DNA of 9,680 nt from JBDSYA01 sp039925865 (lineage in GTDB: Bacteria > Bacteroidota > Ignavibacteria > Tepidaquicellales > Tepidaquicellaceae). Made by a program: the position numbers and the translations under genes. The notes below the pieces were generated by a model that saw only the letters and a list, made by a program, of their open reading frames with translations, had not been told where the DNA came from and searched no databases. Shown here one piece after another: positions 1 through 6,316 of this stretch. The DNA lies in NCBI GenBank assembly GCA_039925865.1, contig JBDSYA010000171.1, forward strand, positions 1 through 9,680, written 5' to 3'. Every line of letters begins with the position of its first letter. The stretch's first letter is position 1.

Positions 1-755
1 TAATGCCCCATCTCATGCGCGAAGACAGTTTCAATTTCTTCGTCTGAAAATTTTTCCACAAGCGTGTCGCCGAGAATTATTCTTTTCGATTTACCCATTC
101 CCGTAAATGCGGCGTTGGCTTTCTTAGTGTTCTTGCTCATATTGAAAGTAAAAATACCTTTGATGTGAATGCCTGTTTTATTGCAGAGATCAAGAATTTT
201 GTTCTTCAGAGATTCGTTTTCGATTGGTTTGAATTTATAAAATAAAGGCATTATGAGCGTGGGCGCAAGTCTTCCAAGAATAACAGAAACAAAAACCATA
301 AATATTCCAAGCACTAACCACCAGTTGTTTCCATAAGTTTGCAAGATGTAATAAAATGCGAACATAAGCGGAACACCTAAAACAATTGCAACCAAAAATC
401 CTTTCAGCTTCTCTTTGAAATATCCTGAAAGTGTTTGATTTGATAGATCGTATTTGTGTTCGAGAATGTAATCCGAATAAAATCCAAGCGGAAATGTGAT
501 CAGACTTTCTGCAAGTCCGATAATAAAGAAAAAAATAAGCAGGGCTATATAATTATTTGAGGTGTATTCAAAAGCGATCGATTCGATTTTTTTCGAAAGA
601 CCGGTAAACAATAGTATAAAAAGAATTGAAAAAAATATTATTGTGCCCGTAACACTGAGTTTCTGATGAGATCTTGCATATCTCTTTGCGAGAGTTGATT
701 TATCAGGCTGATTTTCATTTGCAGATCCGGCGTTTATAAAGGTCTCCTGTTCCAT
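1..755 (-). CDS. M48 family zinc metalloprotease, Ste24/CAAX-protease type (3' partial)
   Basis: I translated this frame by hand from the ATG at 755; it stays open for 251 codons and runs off the left edge. Residues 1-30 are polar. Hydrophobic segments follow at about 34-53, 69-91, 118-138 and 144-169, the M48 N-terminal membrane domain, and the stretch HKYDLSNQT (100-108) resembles the Ste24 GFNKQT motif. The start of the peptidase domain has NAAFTG (214-219) and ILGDTL (227-232), then the zinc motif HEMGH at 247-251, giving zinc ligands H247 and H251 and catalytic E248. The third ligand (Glu) and the C-terminal half lie outside the window. In this family the enzyme is an integral membrane endopeptidase that cleaves membrane-associated or CAAX-like proteins; the bacterial substrate is unknown. 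The start codon directly follows the stop of the YIP1-like gene (TAAATG) with no Shine-Dalgarno, so translational coupling is likely. Confidence 0.92.
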   Translation of the reverse strand, partial: MEQETFINAGSANENQPDKSTLAKRYARSHQKLSVTGTIIFFSILFILLFTGLSKKIESIAFEYTSNNYIALLIFFFIIGLAESLITFPLGFYSDYILEHKYDLSNQTLSGYFKEKLKGFLVAIVLGVPLMFAFYYILQTYGNNWWLVLGIFMVFVSVILGRLAPTLIMPLFYKFKPIENESLKNKILDLCNKTGIHIKGIFTFNMSKNTKKANAAFTGMGKSKRIILGDTLVEKFSDEEIETVFAHEMGH

Positions 756-1523
756 TTAAAATATAAGTGCTGTTAGTAAAGAATATATTATCCAGACTCC
801 AAAAGCAAGTATCGCTGCTTTGTACATTTCAATACGTCCGAGTTTGGATAATCCTATTGAGACAACTGCATAGAACCAAATTGTAAAAACATCAATCTTT
901 GAAAGCAGTGCATAAGCTTTTTTACCTGCGGATACTTCGTTAAACAAAAGTGCGGGTCCGAGCGTTGACATTTCACCTCTTAAAACAGAAATTACAGTTG
1001 AGATAAGATTTCCTAAAGCAAAAATAAGTAATGCAAGTCCGACAACATTCAGCACATTTGTAAAATCTACATCGGATTTCATAACTTTTAAACCAAGCAC
1101 ATACACAACACTTAGAATTATCAGCATGAGGAATGGACCTATTACCGAGCCCCCAAAGGCAACACCTTTAAAAAATATTCCTGCAGGATTCATACTTTCC
1201 ATTGCTTTTTCAGAATCTTCCTTTGTCATTTTACCTTCCTTGATATTCTTATCAAATTGTTCCCTCATTGCTTCTCTTTGCTTATCCATAGATTTATTGG
1301 TAAGCTCGGTATCACTTATAAATAAAACTGTAGAGATTAGGTTTAAAACAATAAAAATTATAACAGGAAGTAACCAGTAATTTTTTTTCGGTGTATTGGC
1401 AATGATTTCAAAAGTCTCACCGGGCGCAGTTATAACGCCTGCCATTGCTTCTGTATTTGTAAGCTGCTCACTTTGATTTACAAGATCCGTATTTTCCGGT
1501 TCTTGCGAATTTTCTTCACTCAT
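756..1523 (-). CDS. YIP1 family integral membrane protein
   Basis: This 255-residue protein has a polar, acidic N-terminus (1-30) and then the segment APGETFEIIANTP (33-45), which resembles the PxxxF-containing entry of the Yip1 domain. About five membrane segments follow, at roughly 49-70, 121-146, 156-180, 213-228 and 234-254. Between the first and second lies a highly charged Lys/Glu-rich stretch (72-110), probably helical. Bacterial YIP1-family proteins have no established biochemical role; the eukaryotic namesakes act in membrane trafficking with Rab GTPases, and that should not be carried over. The gene starts with ATG and has no clear Shine-Dalgarno. Its stop abuts the start of the M48 protease gene, so the two are very likely co-translated and may work on the same membrane process. 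The family call rests on topology and the N-terminal motif only. Confidence 0.75.
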   Translation of the reverse strand: MSEENSQEPENTDLVNQSEQLTNTEAMAGVITAPGETFEIIANTPKKNYWLLPVIIFIVLNLISTVLFISDTELTNKSMDKQREAMREQFDKNIKEGKMTKEDSEKAMESMNPAGIFFKGVAFGGSVIGPFLMLIILSVVYVLGLKVMKSDVDFTNVLNVVGLALLIFALGNLISTVISVLRGEMSTLGPALLFNEVSAGKKAYALLSKIDVFTIWFYAVVSIGLSKLGRIEMYKAAILAFGVWIIYSLLTALIF

Positions 1524-1556
1524 AAATTGTAAATGATGTTTTTAAAAGGATTTGAA

Positions 1557-1574
1557 AAATTGTAAGTACAATTT
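1557..1574. repeat. 18-bp palindrome between nadD and the YIP1-like gene
   Basis: Arms AAATTGTA and TACAATTT (8 bp each, perfectly complementary) flank a 2-nt AG centre, about 34 bp upstream of the YIP1-like start codon. Another copy of the half-site AAATTGTA lies at 1524-1531. The symmetry and position would suit an operator for a dimeric regulator. The 2-nt centre is too short for an RNA hairpin loop, and there is no GC-rich stem, so it does not look like a terminator. The sequence is AT-rich, so chance cannot be excluded. Confidence 0.3.
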
Positions 1575-1643
1575 AAAAAATTTAAATTTAGCAAATCAGT
1601 TAAATCTGTGTCATTGCGCATTAAGACTCATTTAAAACAACGT

Positions 1644-2222
1644 TCATTTATATAAATTATTTATTTCAATGTAATTTTTGACTTCCTCACAGACAAAAAA
1701 TTTAATCGACATTCCTTTCGAAACATTTTCCCGTATCATAGATGATGAAATTTCAAGATAGGGAACGGTGATAAACTTAACCTGAGAGGCAAACCTGGTA
1801 TTTTCATTTACTTCGAAACCCGGCCGGTTAATTACGATCACCTCTGATATTTTAAATAATTTTTCCGGCTCTTTCCATTTACTTAGTTCAATTAAATTGT
1901 CAACCCCTATAATAAGATAAAATTTAACAGAGTCATTTCTGTGAATTTCATGAAGCTTTTTTAAAGTGTCAACAGTATACGATCTTACATTTATGTTAAG
2001 CATTTCAATATCACTGACTTCGAATTTTTCATAATTTCCGAAAGCCAGCCTGGCCATATTCAGCCTGTGTTCGGCAGGTATCGATTCTTTGAGAGGAGGA
2101 TTCCCTGAGGGTATAAATAAAATTTTATCAAGATTTAACTGCTCCCGCACACATTCTGCAACTATCGAATGTGCGATATGCGGAGGATTGAATGTTCCTC
2201 CCAAAATTCCCGTTTTTTTCAC
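1644..2222 (-). CDS. nadD: Nicotinate-nucleotide adenylyltransferase (NadD)
   Basis: NadD transfers AMP from ATP to nicotinate mononucleotide, forming deamido-NAD in cytoplasmic NAD synthesis. Numbering from the GTG at 2222 (192 aa), the nucleotidyltransferase signature GGTFNPPHIAH is at residues 8-18. The substrate loop PSGNPPLK is at 38-45, with Leu where many NadD proteins have His (PPHK). SYTVDTL follows at 81-87, GVDN at 106-109, and the C-terminal ISSSMIR (ISxTxIR type) at 158-164. Length is normal for the family. The frame could also start at a TTG at 2243, adding seven residues. I prefer the GTG because NadD proteins usually begin just 5-8 residues before GGTF, and it gives MKKTGILGGTF. 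Neither start has a strong Shine-Dalgarno. The gene is separated from its neighbours by about 90-120 bp, so it is probably not part of the glycosyltransferase operon. Confidence 0.95.
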   Translation of the reverse strand: MKKTGILGGTFNPPHIAHSIVAECVREQLNLDKILFIPSGNPPLKESIPAEHRLNMARLAFGNYEKFEVSDIEMLNINVRSYTVDTLKKLHEIHRNDSVKFYLIIGVDNLIELSKWKEPEKLFKISEVIVINRPGFEVNENTRFASQVKFITVPYLEISSSMIRENVSKGMSIKFFVCEEVKNYIEINNLYK

Positions 2223-2333
2223 AATGATTTCACTTCCGTCCAATACGTTTCCAAAGTAATAAATTGTTTAAATTGTAATATGGAATTGACGAATAAATTT
2301 TGTTTTAAGAAGAACCCGCCAATATAAAAATCA

Positions 2334-3446
2334 TTAACAAAGTTCTGAATATATTTTCTCAATTCTTTCTGTCATGATTCTCTCAGAATAATTTAGTGAA
2401 TCATTCTCTGCTTCTTCCGATAACTTATTTCGCAGGCCTTTATTTTTGATTAGCATTTCAAGCTTATCAAGAAAAGTTTTATTATCATTAATATCGAACA
2501 GCAACCCGTTTCCGGAATCAAAGATCAGCTCTGAATTTGCAGGAATATTACTTGAAAGTATACACCGGGAAGAAGCCATTGCTTCTATCAGCGCTATTGA
2601 TAAACCTTCCCATAAAGATGGAAAAATAAATATGTCAAATAAAGAGTAATAGTTTTCTGTGTCGCTTACTTCACCCGTAAAAATTATTCGTCCGGAAAAC
2701 CCTGTCCTGCCGGCCATTTGCCGGCAATGTTCTAAATGCTGTCCATCACCAACCAATAGAATTTTTACATTAGGATATTTAGTCAGAATGTATTTCGCGT
2801 TTGAAATTATAAAGCTTTGATTTTTTTGAAAATCGAATCTTGAAATATTTCCAATAATGAAATCTTCATCTTCAATATTCAATTTCCGCATGATAGCTTT
2901 ATTTTTTTGTTTACGGTGAAATTTTTCAGTTTCAATTCCGTTTTTAATGACTGTAGTCAGCTCCGCATTAATGATTTTATTTGCTGCAGCAATTTTAAAA
3001 TCGGAATCAGAGACGCAAATAAACCTGTCGGTGTATTTCACAAGAAGCTGTTCTATACTAAGTGATAAAAATTTTCTGATAAAATTATGAGAATTTAAAT
3101 AGTGGATACCGTGAATCGTATGAACTATCTTTATTTCCGGATTTTTTTTTTTGTAAAACCTCGCATACATTCCGGCAATACCGCCATGAGAATGGATTAC
3201 ATCGATTTTATATTTGTTAATGATTTTCTCAATATTTTTCAAATATTTAGTTCTGTAGAATTTAGCCAGCTGAATGTTTTCAAAGCTGATATGATTTTTT
3301 TGAACTAAATTTATAAACTCTCCTTTTTCGGAAGCCGCAACAACGGGATGAAACTTTTCCTTATCAAGACATTTTATAATTGATAAAATATGAGTTTGCC
3401 CTCCTCCTATAAATCCACCGTCTATAATTTCAAGGATATTTATCAT
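2334..3446 (-). CDS. GT4-family (GT-B fold) glycosyltransferase
   Basis: The protein has 370 residues, the usual length for GT4 enzymes. The N-terminal acceptor domain opens with a glycine-rich loop GGFIGGGQTH (10-19) and includes DVIHSHGG (82-89) and IHGIH (111-115). The middle has VIKNGIE (166-172). The C-terminal nucleotide-sugar domain has GNISRFDFQKN (199-209), VGDG (232-235) and FPSLWEGLSIALIEAM (275-290), in which E280 and E288 form the EX7E motif of retaining GT4 transferases. It should transfer a hexose or similar sugar from a nucleotide donor to a lipid-linked glycan at the inner membrane face; donor and linkage cannot be read from sequence. It is the last gene of the polysaccharide operon. 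Its ATG overlaps the preceding stop by one base (TAATG), which suggests coupled translation. No hairpin terminator is visible in the 90 bp after it. Confidence 0.9.
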   Translation of the reverse strand: MINILEIIDGGFIGGGQTHILSIIKCLDKEKFHPVVAASEKGEFINLVQKNHISFENIQLAKFYRTKYLKNIEKIINKYKIDVIHSHGGIAGMYARFYKKKNPEIKIVHTIHGIHYLNSHNFIRKFLSLSIEQLLVKYTDRFICVSDSDFKIAAANKIINAELTTVIKNGIETEKFHRKQKNKAIMRKLNIEDEDFIIGNISRFDFQKNQSFIISNAKYILTKYPNVKILLVGDGQHLEHCRQMAGRTGFSGRIIFTGEVSDTENYYSLFDIFIFPSLWEGLSIALIEAMASSRCILSSNIPANSELIFDSGNGLLFDINDNKTFLDKLEMLIKNKGLRNKLSEEAENDSLNYSERIMTERIEKIYSELC

Positions 3447-4309
3447 TAACTTTTAATCACCATTCTTAAAATTTTAAAATTCAGTTCTCCTGAAGTCAGC
3501 ATAGATATTATGGAAAACTTTCCCAGAAGATAAGACTTAAGCAATAAATTGTCTGCAAATTTATTATGCTTCTTATAATACAGAAGCTGAGACTGCTTTG
3601 AATAAAAACTCGCTTTATCCCGAAAATCTTTATTGACATTTTCACCTTTGAAATGGATCAGGCTGCAGAAAGGATAAAAATAGATCTTTAAGTTTTTCAG
3701 TTGCAGCCGTTTGCAGATATCAGCATCTTCATAGTACAAAAAAAAGTTTTCATCAAATCCTCCAATATCCAGAAACACCTGTTTTCTCATGATCATAGCT
3801 GCGCCGCTTACCCAGTCTGCCTCAGCAATATTATTAAATTCATTTTCAATCTTCTTTATAAAAATCTTATTTTTTTCTTTGAATTCTTTCTCGGATTTTT
3901 TATTTGTGATTTCATTTATAAAAGTATTTTCTTTCCAAAAAGAAAGCTGAAAAGTTTCATCTTCATTACGAAGTTTTAACCCAACTGCTCCAAAAGTTTT
4001 ATTTTTAAAACGATCAATGAAATCTTTGAGGAAGTCTGATCTTACAATTGTATCTGCATTCAAAAAAAATATAAAATCACCTTTTGAATAACTCACTCCG
4101 AGGTTGTTAGCCTGGGAAAATCCTTTATTGTGATTTTCAAATACAGAGAGATCAGGATAGGAGGTTTCCAGTGAGTACAAATTTTCTTCAACTGAGTTAT
4201 TGATTATGATCACTTCAAAAGGATATGAATTGAAATGTTTATAAATTGAAGCTACACATTGGCTGATAAAATGTTTCTGTTTGTAATTTATAATAATGAT
4301 TGAGATCAT
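3446..4309 (-). CDS. GT2-family glycosyltransferase (WbbL/rhamnosyltransferase-like)
   Basis: This is a 287-residue GT-A fold enzyme. It begins ISIIIINY and has NKGFSQANN (61-69), the DXD-region equivalent LNADT (83-87), and WVSGAAMIMRKQVF (166-179) followed by FFLYYEDADICKRL (189-202), which carries the catalytic ED pair. HFKG (219-222) is near the end of the domain. The order and spacing match the WbbL-type branch, often annotated rhamnosyltransferase; the actual sugar is unknown. Two oddities are visible. The usual DNxS nucleotide-contacting motif reads NNS (37-39), Asn replacing the first Asp. There is also a Lys/Glu-rich insertion at about 127-162 between the two conserved halves. The C-terminus (250-287) is weakly hydrophobic and may touch the membrane. 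The start overlaps the upstream stop as ATGA and the stop overlaps the next start as TAATG. Confidence 0.9.
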   Translation of the reverse strand: MISIIIINYKQKHFISQCVASIYKHFNSYPFEVIIINNSVEENLYSLETSYPDLSVFENHNKGFSQANNLGVSYSKGDFIFFLNADTIVRSDFLKDFIDRFKNKTFGAVGLKLRNEDETFQLSFWKENTFINEITNKKSEKEFKEKNKIFIKKIENEFNNIAEADWVSGAAMIMRKQVFLDIGGFDENFFLYYEDADICKRLQLKNLKIYFYPFCSLIHFKGENVNKDFRDKASFYSKQSQLLYYKKHNKFADNLLLKSYLLGKFSIISMLTSGELNFKILRMVIKS

Positions 4310-5370
4310 TTAACAGTGATTTTATTCTCTATTATTCTCAGCCTTACCAGTTTACAATAACTAATTGAAAACCAGTTTATAGCTTTCTGAAATGCATTAT
4401 TTCCGTTCAATATTTTTCCGCTTAAATAATTTAAAACGCTCTCTTCGTTTACTGCCTTCATTAAATTTAATGAACGTCTTTTTTGATTTATCCAGTGCCG
4501 GTTAGAAATAATCCACCAATAAGCTTTTAAAAGTTGACTTGCAGAATATTTTTCTGAAATGAATGAAGCAAAAATCTTCATAATAAAATTCAGGATCAAA
4601 AAAGGAATATATTTAATAAAAAAACTGTCTGAAAAAAAAATTATAAAATTAAGCAGCCGGTTTCTTTCCTGATAAAAAAAAAGAAATGAAAATTTTCCGG
4701 ATGTTCCTCCTCCTTTGTGGTGGACAACAGATTTAGATGTGTGAATGATCTTCAAACCCCGAAACTTTACTTTAAAGCAAAGATAAGTATCTTCTGAATA
4801 TGCAAAATATTCATCCGGAAATAATCCATCCAATGATTCAATCAGGCTTTTTCGTATCGCCATAGAGCAGCCGTTAGCCTGAAAAATTTCACCTGTCCCG
4901 TCACTATCTATCTCAAAGACATCCATAATATTATGTCCGAGAAGATTAATCGTTCCGTTCTTTTCGTAATAGCGGAGAGGAATTCCCTCGGTGATAACGA
5001 GTGACTGTGCAATTCCTGTATTCTCATCGGATTCAATACATTCAATAAGATTTTTAAGCCAGTGTTTTTCTACAATTGTATCATTGTTAAGAAGGACAAT
5101 ATATTTACCTGAACAATATTTAAATCCGAAATTATTAGCACCGGCAAAACCAAGATTTTTCTCAGCCTTGTAAATCTTTATTCCGGCTGAGTCATAATTT
5201 TGTCTTAAAAATTCTATGCTTTTGTCTTCGGAATTATTGTCAACAAATATGACCTCATAATCTTCAAAAGATTGTTCAGATAAAGAATCGAAACAGTCTT
5301 TTAAAAATTTTTCTCCGTTGAAGTTAACTATGATTATCGAAACTTTGATACGCTCTGAATAATATTTTAT
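4306..5370 (-). CDS. GT2-family glycosyltransferase with non-canonical (ATA) start
   Basis: The first ATG in this frame (4926) would give a 206-residue protein lacking the catalytic N-terminal half. Hand translation shows the same frame open without a stop from 5370 to 4306 (354 residues). The N-terminal part holds VSIIIVNFNG (10-19), FVDNNSED (42-49), KNLGFAGANN (71-80) and LLNNDT (93-98). The C-terminal part holds QANGCSMAIRKSL (164-176), FAYSEDTYLCFK (189-200) and HHKGGGTSG (217-225). Together these make a complete WbbL-like GT2 enzyme. Upstream the frame closes at tandem TAA codons near 5406-5411, and there is no ATG, GTG, TTG or CTG between them and the first motif. The best start is ATA at 5370, overlapping the upstream stop as ATAA exactly as ATGA does at other junctions. 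ATC at 5349 is an alternative (MKVSIIIVNFNG). The gene may be weakly translated, or the start may be a sequencing error. The 3' end overlaps the next gene by 4 nt (ATGA). Confidence 0.85.
   Translation of the reverse strand: MKYYSERIKVSIIIVNFNGEKFLKDCFDSLSEQSFEDYEVIFVDNNSEDKSIEFLRQNYDSAGIKIYKAEKNLGFAGANNFGFKYCSGKYIVLLNNDTIVEKHWLKNLIECIESDENTGIAQSLVITEGIPLRYYEKNGTINLLGHNIMDVFEIDSDGTGEIFQANGCSMAIRKSLIESLDGLFPDEYFAYSEDTYLCFKVKFRGLKIIHTSKSVVHHKGGGTSGKFSFLFFYQERNRLLNFIIFFSDSFFIKYIPFLILNFIMKIFASFISEKYSASQLLKAYWWIISNRHWINQKRRSLNLMKAVNEESVLNYLSGKILNGNNAFQKAINWFSISYCKLVRLRIIENKITVK
5078..5094. repeat. 17-nt repeat encoding LLNNDT, copy 1
   Basis: GTATCATTGTTAAGAAG (plus strand) occurs here and again, identically, at 6040-6056. 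Both copies fall in the metal-binding LLNNDT codons of two adjacent GT2 genes, about 960 bp apart. They may be a remnant of tandem gene duplication, or conserved codons in paralogs. Confidence 0.5.
5367..5370 (-). promoter_or_regulatory. ATAA stop/start overlap between two GT2 genes
   Basis: On the minus strand, the TAA stop of the upstream GT2 gene (5369-5367) overlaps an ATA codon (5370-5368) that is in frame with the full downstream catalytic domain. The geometry is identical to the 4-nt ATGA overlaps at 8329-8332 and 4306-4309. One G-to-A change converts ATGA to ATAA, keeping the stop while replacing ATG with ATA. Use as a real coupled start is inferred. Confidence 0.45.
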
Positions 5371-6314
5371 CTGAGAATACTCTCTAAATATTTTGTGGTA
5401 ACTTTTTTATTATGCTGAATAAATTTTCTTTTTTTTAAGGATGACGGGATTTCCAGAAGTCCTTTAAGATAACCTTTTACTGCTGCTTTAAATAATTGCG
5501 GAGACTCATCTCTGTAAAATCTGAAGTATCTTATAATTCTCACAAGTATAAAAAAAGGAAAGGATTTAATTAAAGATGAAAGAGGATAATTTTTGATCCT
5601 TAAAGCGATCAGATTTTTTTCACAAAGCATGACTTGCAAGCCTGACTGTGTTCCGGTTGTTGCACCTCTTTTATGATAACAAACTGCAGCCGGATTATAC
5701 AAACATTTGAAACCCGCAATCTGAAGGCGAAAGCTGAAATCAACGTCTTCATAGTATGCAAAAAAATCCTCATCGAAATATCCTGCTTTTTCGAATACCT
5801 CTTCTCTGTAAACTGCAGCACCCGCACAAGCTCCGAATATGTATTCGGATTTATCATACTGGCCTGAATCCGTTTCCTGGAATCCTCTTGCATAAGGTGA
5901 ACCCCTGCTTTTAATAAAATCACCGCAGTCATCTATTTTAGTTCTGTCATAAAAATTGATCATTTTACAGGCAACGCTTCCGATTGAATCATTTATAAAT
6001 CCCTTCATTATTTCTTCTAAAAATTTCTTCTCGCATTCGGTATCATTGTTAAGAAGAAGTATAAATTCAGCTTTATAATTTTCAATCGAATATTTTATTC
6101 CTTCATTAACAGATTTAGCAAAGCCCGTATTATAGTTCATTTTGATGATCTTAATTTCAGGATAATTATCTTCTGTAAATTTCATTGAATTGTCAGAAGA
6201 ATTATTGTCAACTAAAACAATTTTAAAATCCTTTCTGGTCTGTTCCCGTAAAGAATCAAAACACACTTTAAGATGGTTTATCCCGTTATAGTTTGGAATT
6301 ATTACTGAGATCAA
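5367..6314 (-). CDS. GT2-family glycosyltransferase (WbbL-like)
   Basis: This is a 315-residue inverting GT-A enzyme with the full motif set: SVIIPNYNG (3-11), LVDNNSSDNS (34-43), YNTGFAKSVNEG (61-72), LLLNNDT (86-92), GACAGAAVYREEVF (161-174), FFAYYEDVDFSFRL (184-197) and YHKRGATTG (213-221). A hydrophobic segment at about 246-262 and a basic tail follow, as in membrane-associated members that act on undecaprenyl-linked acceptors. The start at 6314 is TTG, two bases after the upstream stop, without a Shine-Dalgarno. An in-frame ATA at 6320 would instead overlap that stop as ATAA and give a start reading MKLISVIIP. It resembles the adjacent GT2 gene at 4306-5370 more than the others, sharing CFDSLxEQ, LLNNDT and a similar HK-G-TxG segment, which suggests tandem duplication. 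The sugar specificity cannot be assigned. Confidence 0.92.
   Translation of the reverse strand: MISVIIPNYNGINHLKVCFDSLREQTRKDFKIVLVDNNSSDNSMKFTEDNYPEIKIIKMNYNTGFAKSVNEGIKYSIENYKAEFILLLNNDTECEKKFLEEIMKGFINDSIGSVACKMINFYDRTKIDDCGDFIKSRGSPYARGFQETDSGQYDKSEYIFGACAGAAVYREEVFEKAGYFDEDFFAYYEDVDFSFRLQIAGFKCLYNPAAVCYHKRGATTGTQSGLQVMLCEKNLIALRIKNYPLSSLIKSFPFFILVRIIRYFRFYRDESPQLFKAAVKGYLKGLLEIPSSLKKRKFIQHNKKVTTKYLESILR
6040..6056. repeat. 17-nt repeat encoding LLNNDT, copy 2
   Basis: Second identical copy of the 17-nt stretch at 5078-5094, in the same motif of the neighbouring GT2 gene. Other short shared stretches occur nearby, for example the codons for CFDSL (about 5280-5295 and 6249-6264). Confidence 0.5.
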
Positions 6315-6316
6315 TT

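Noticed and set aside
1126..1380. Plus-strand open frames here and at 2446-2649, 3102-3308, 3701-3979, 4991-5173, 5673-5867 and 7359-7544
   Set aside because: All are antisense to clear genes, short, and lack recognisable motifs; they are shadows of the real coding frames.
2244..2333. Terminator or promoter between the glycosyltransferase operon and nadD
   Set aside because: No GC-rich stem with a T-tract was found, and no convincing -35/-10 pair or Bacteroidota-type TAnnTTTG with its upstream element. A near-match TTACTTTG lies too close to the start and lacks the upstream element.
4306..4926. A short 206-residue GT2 gene starting at the ATG at 4926
   Set aside because: The same frame continues open for 148 more codons encoding all the N-terminal catalytic motifs, so the ATG is internal.
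5373..5384. Small inverted repeat GAGA-ATAC-TCTC just upstream of the ATA start
   Set aside because: Only four base pairs, inside coding sequence; too weak to call a regulatory hairpin.
5367..5420. Programmed -1 frameshift fusing the two adjacent GT2 genes, using the A-rich run near 5403-5408
   Set aside because: The run is not in the correct phase for a canonical X XXY YYZ slip, there is no strong downstream structure, and the ATAA overlap explains the junction more simply.
5609..5932. Minus-strand open frame of 107 codons
   Set aside because: It lies wholly inside the well-supported GT2 gene in another frame, and its composition resembles no protein family.
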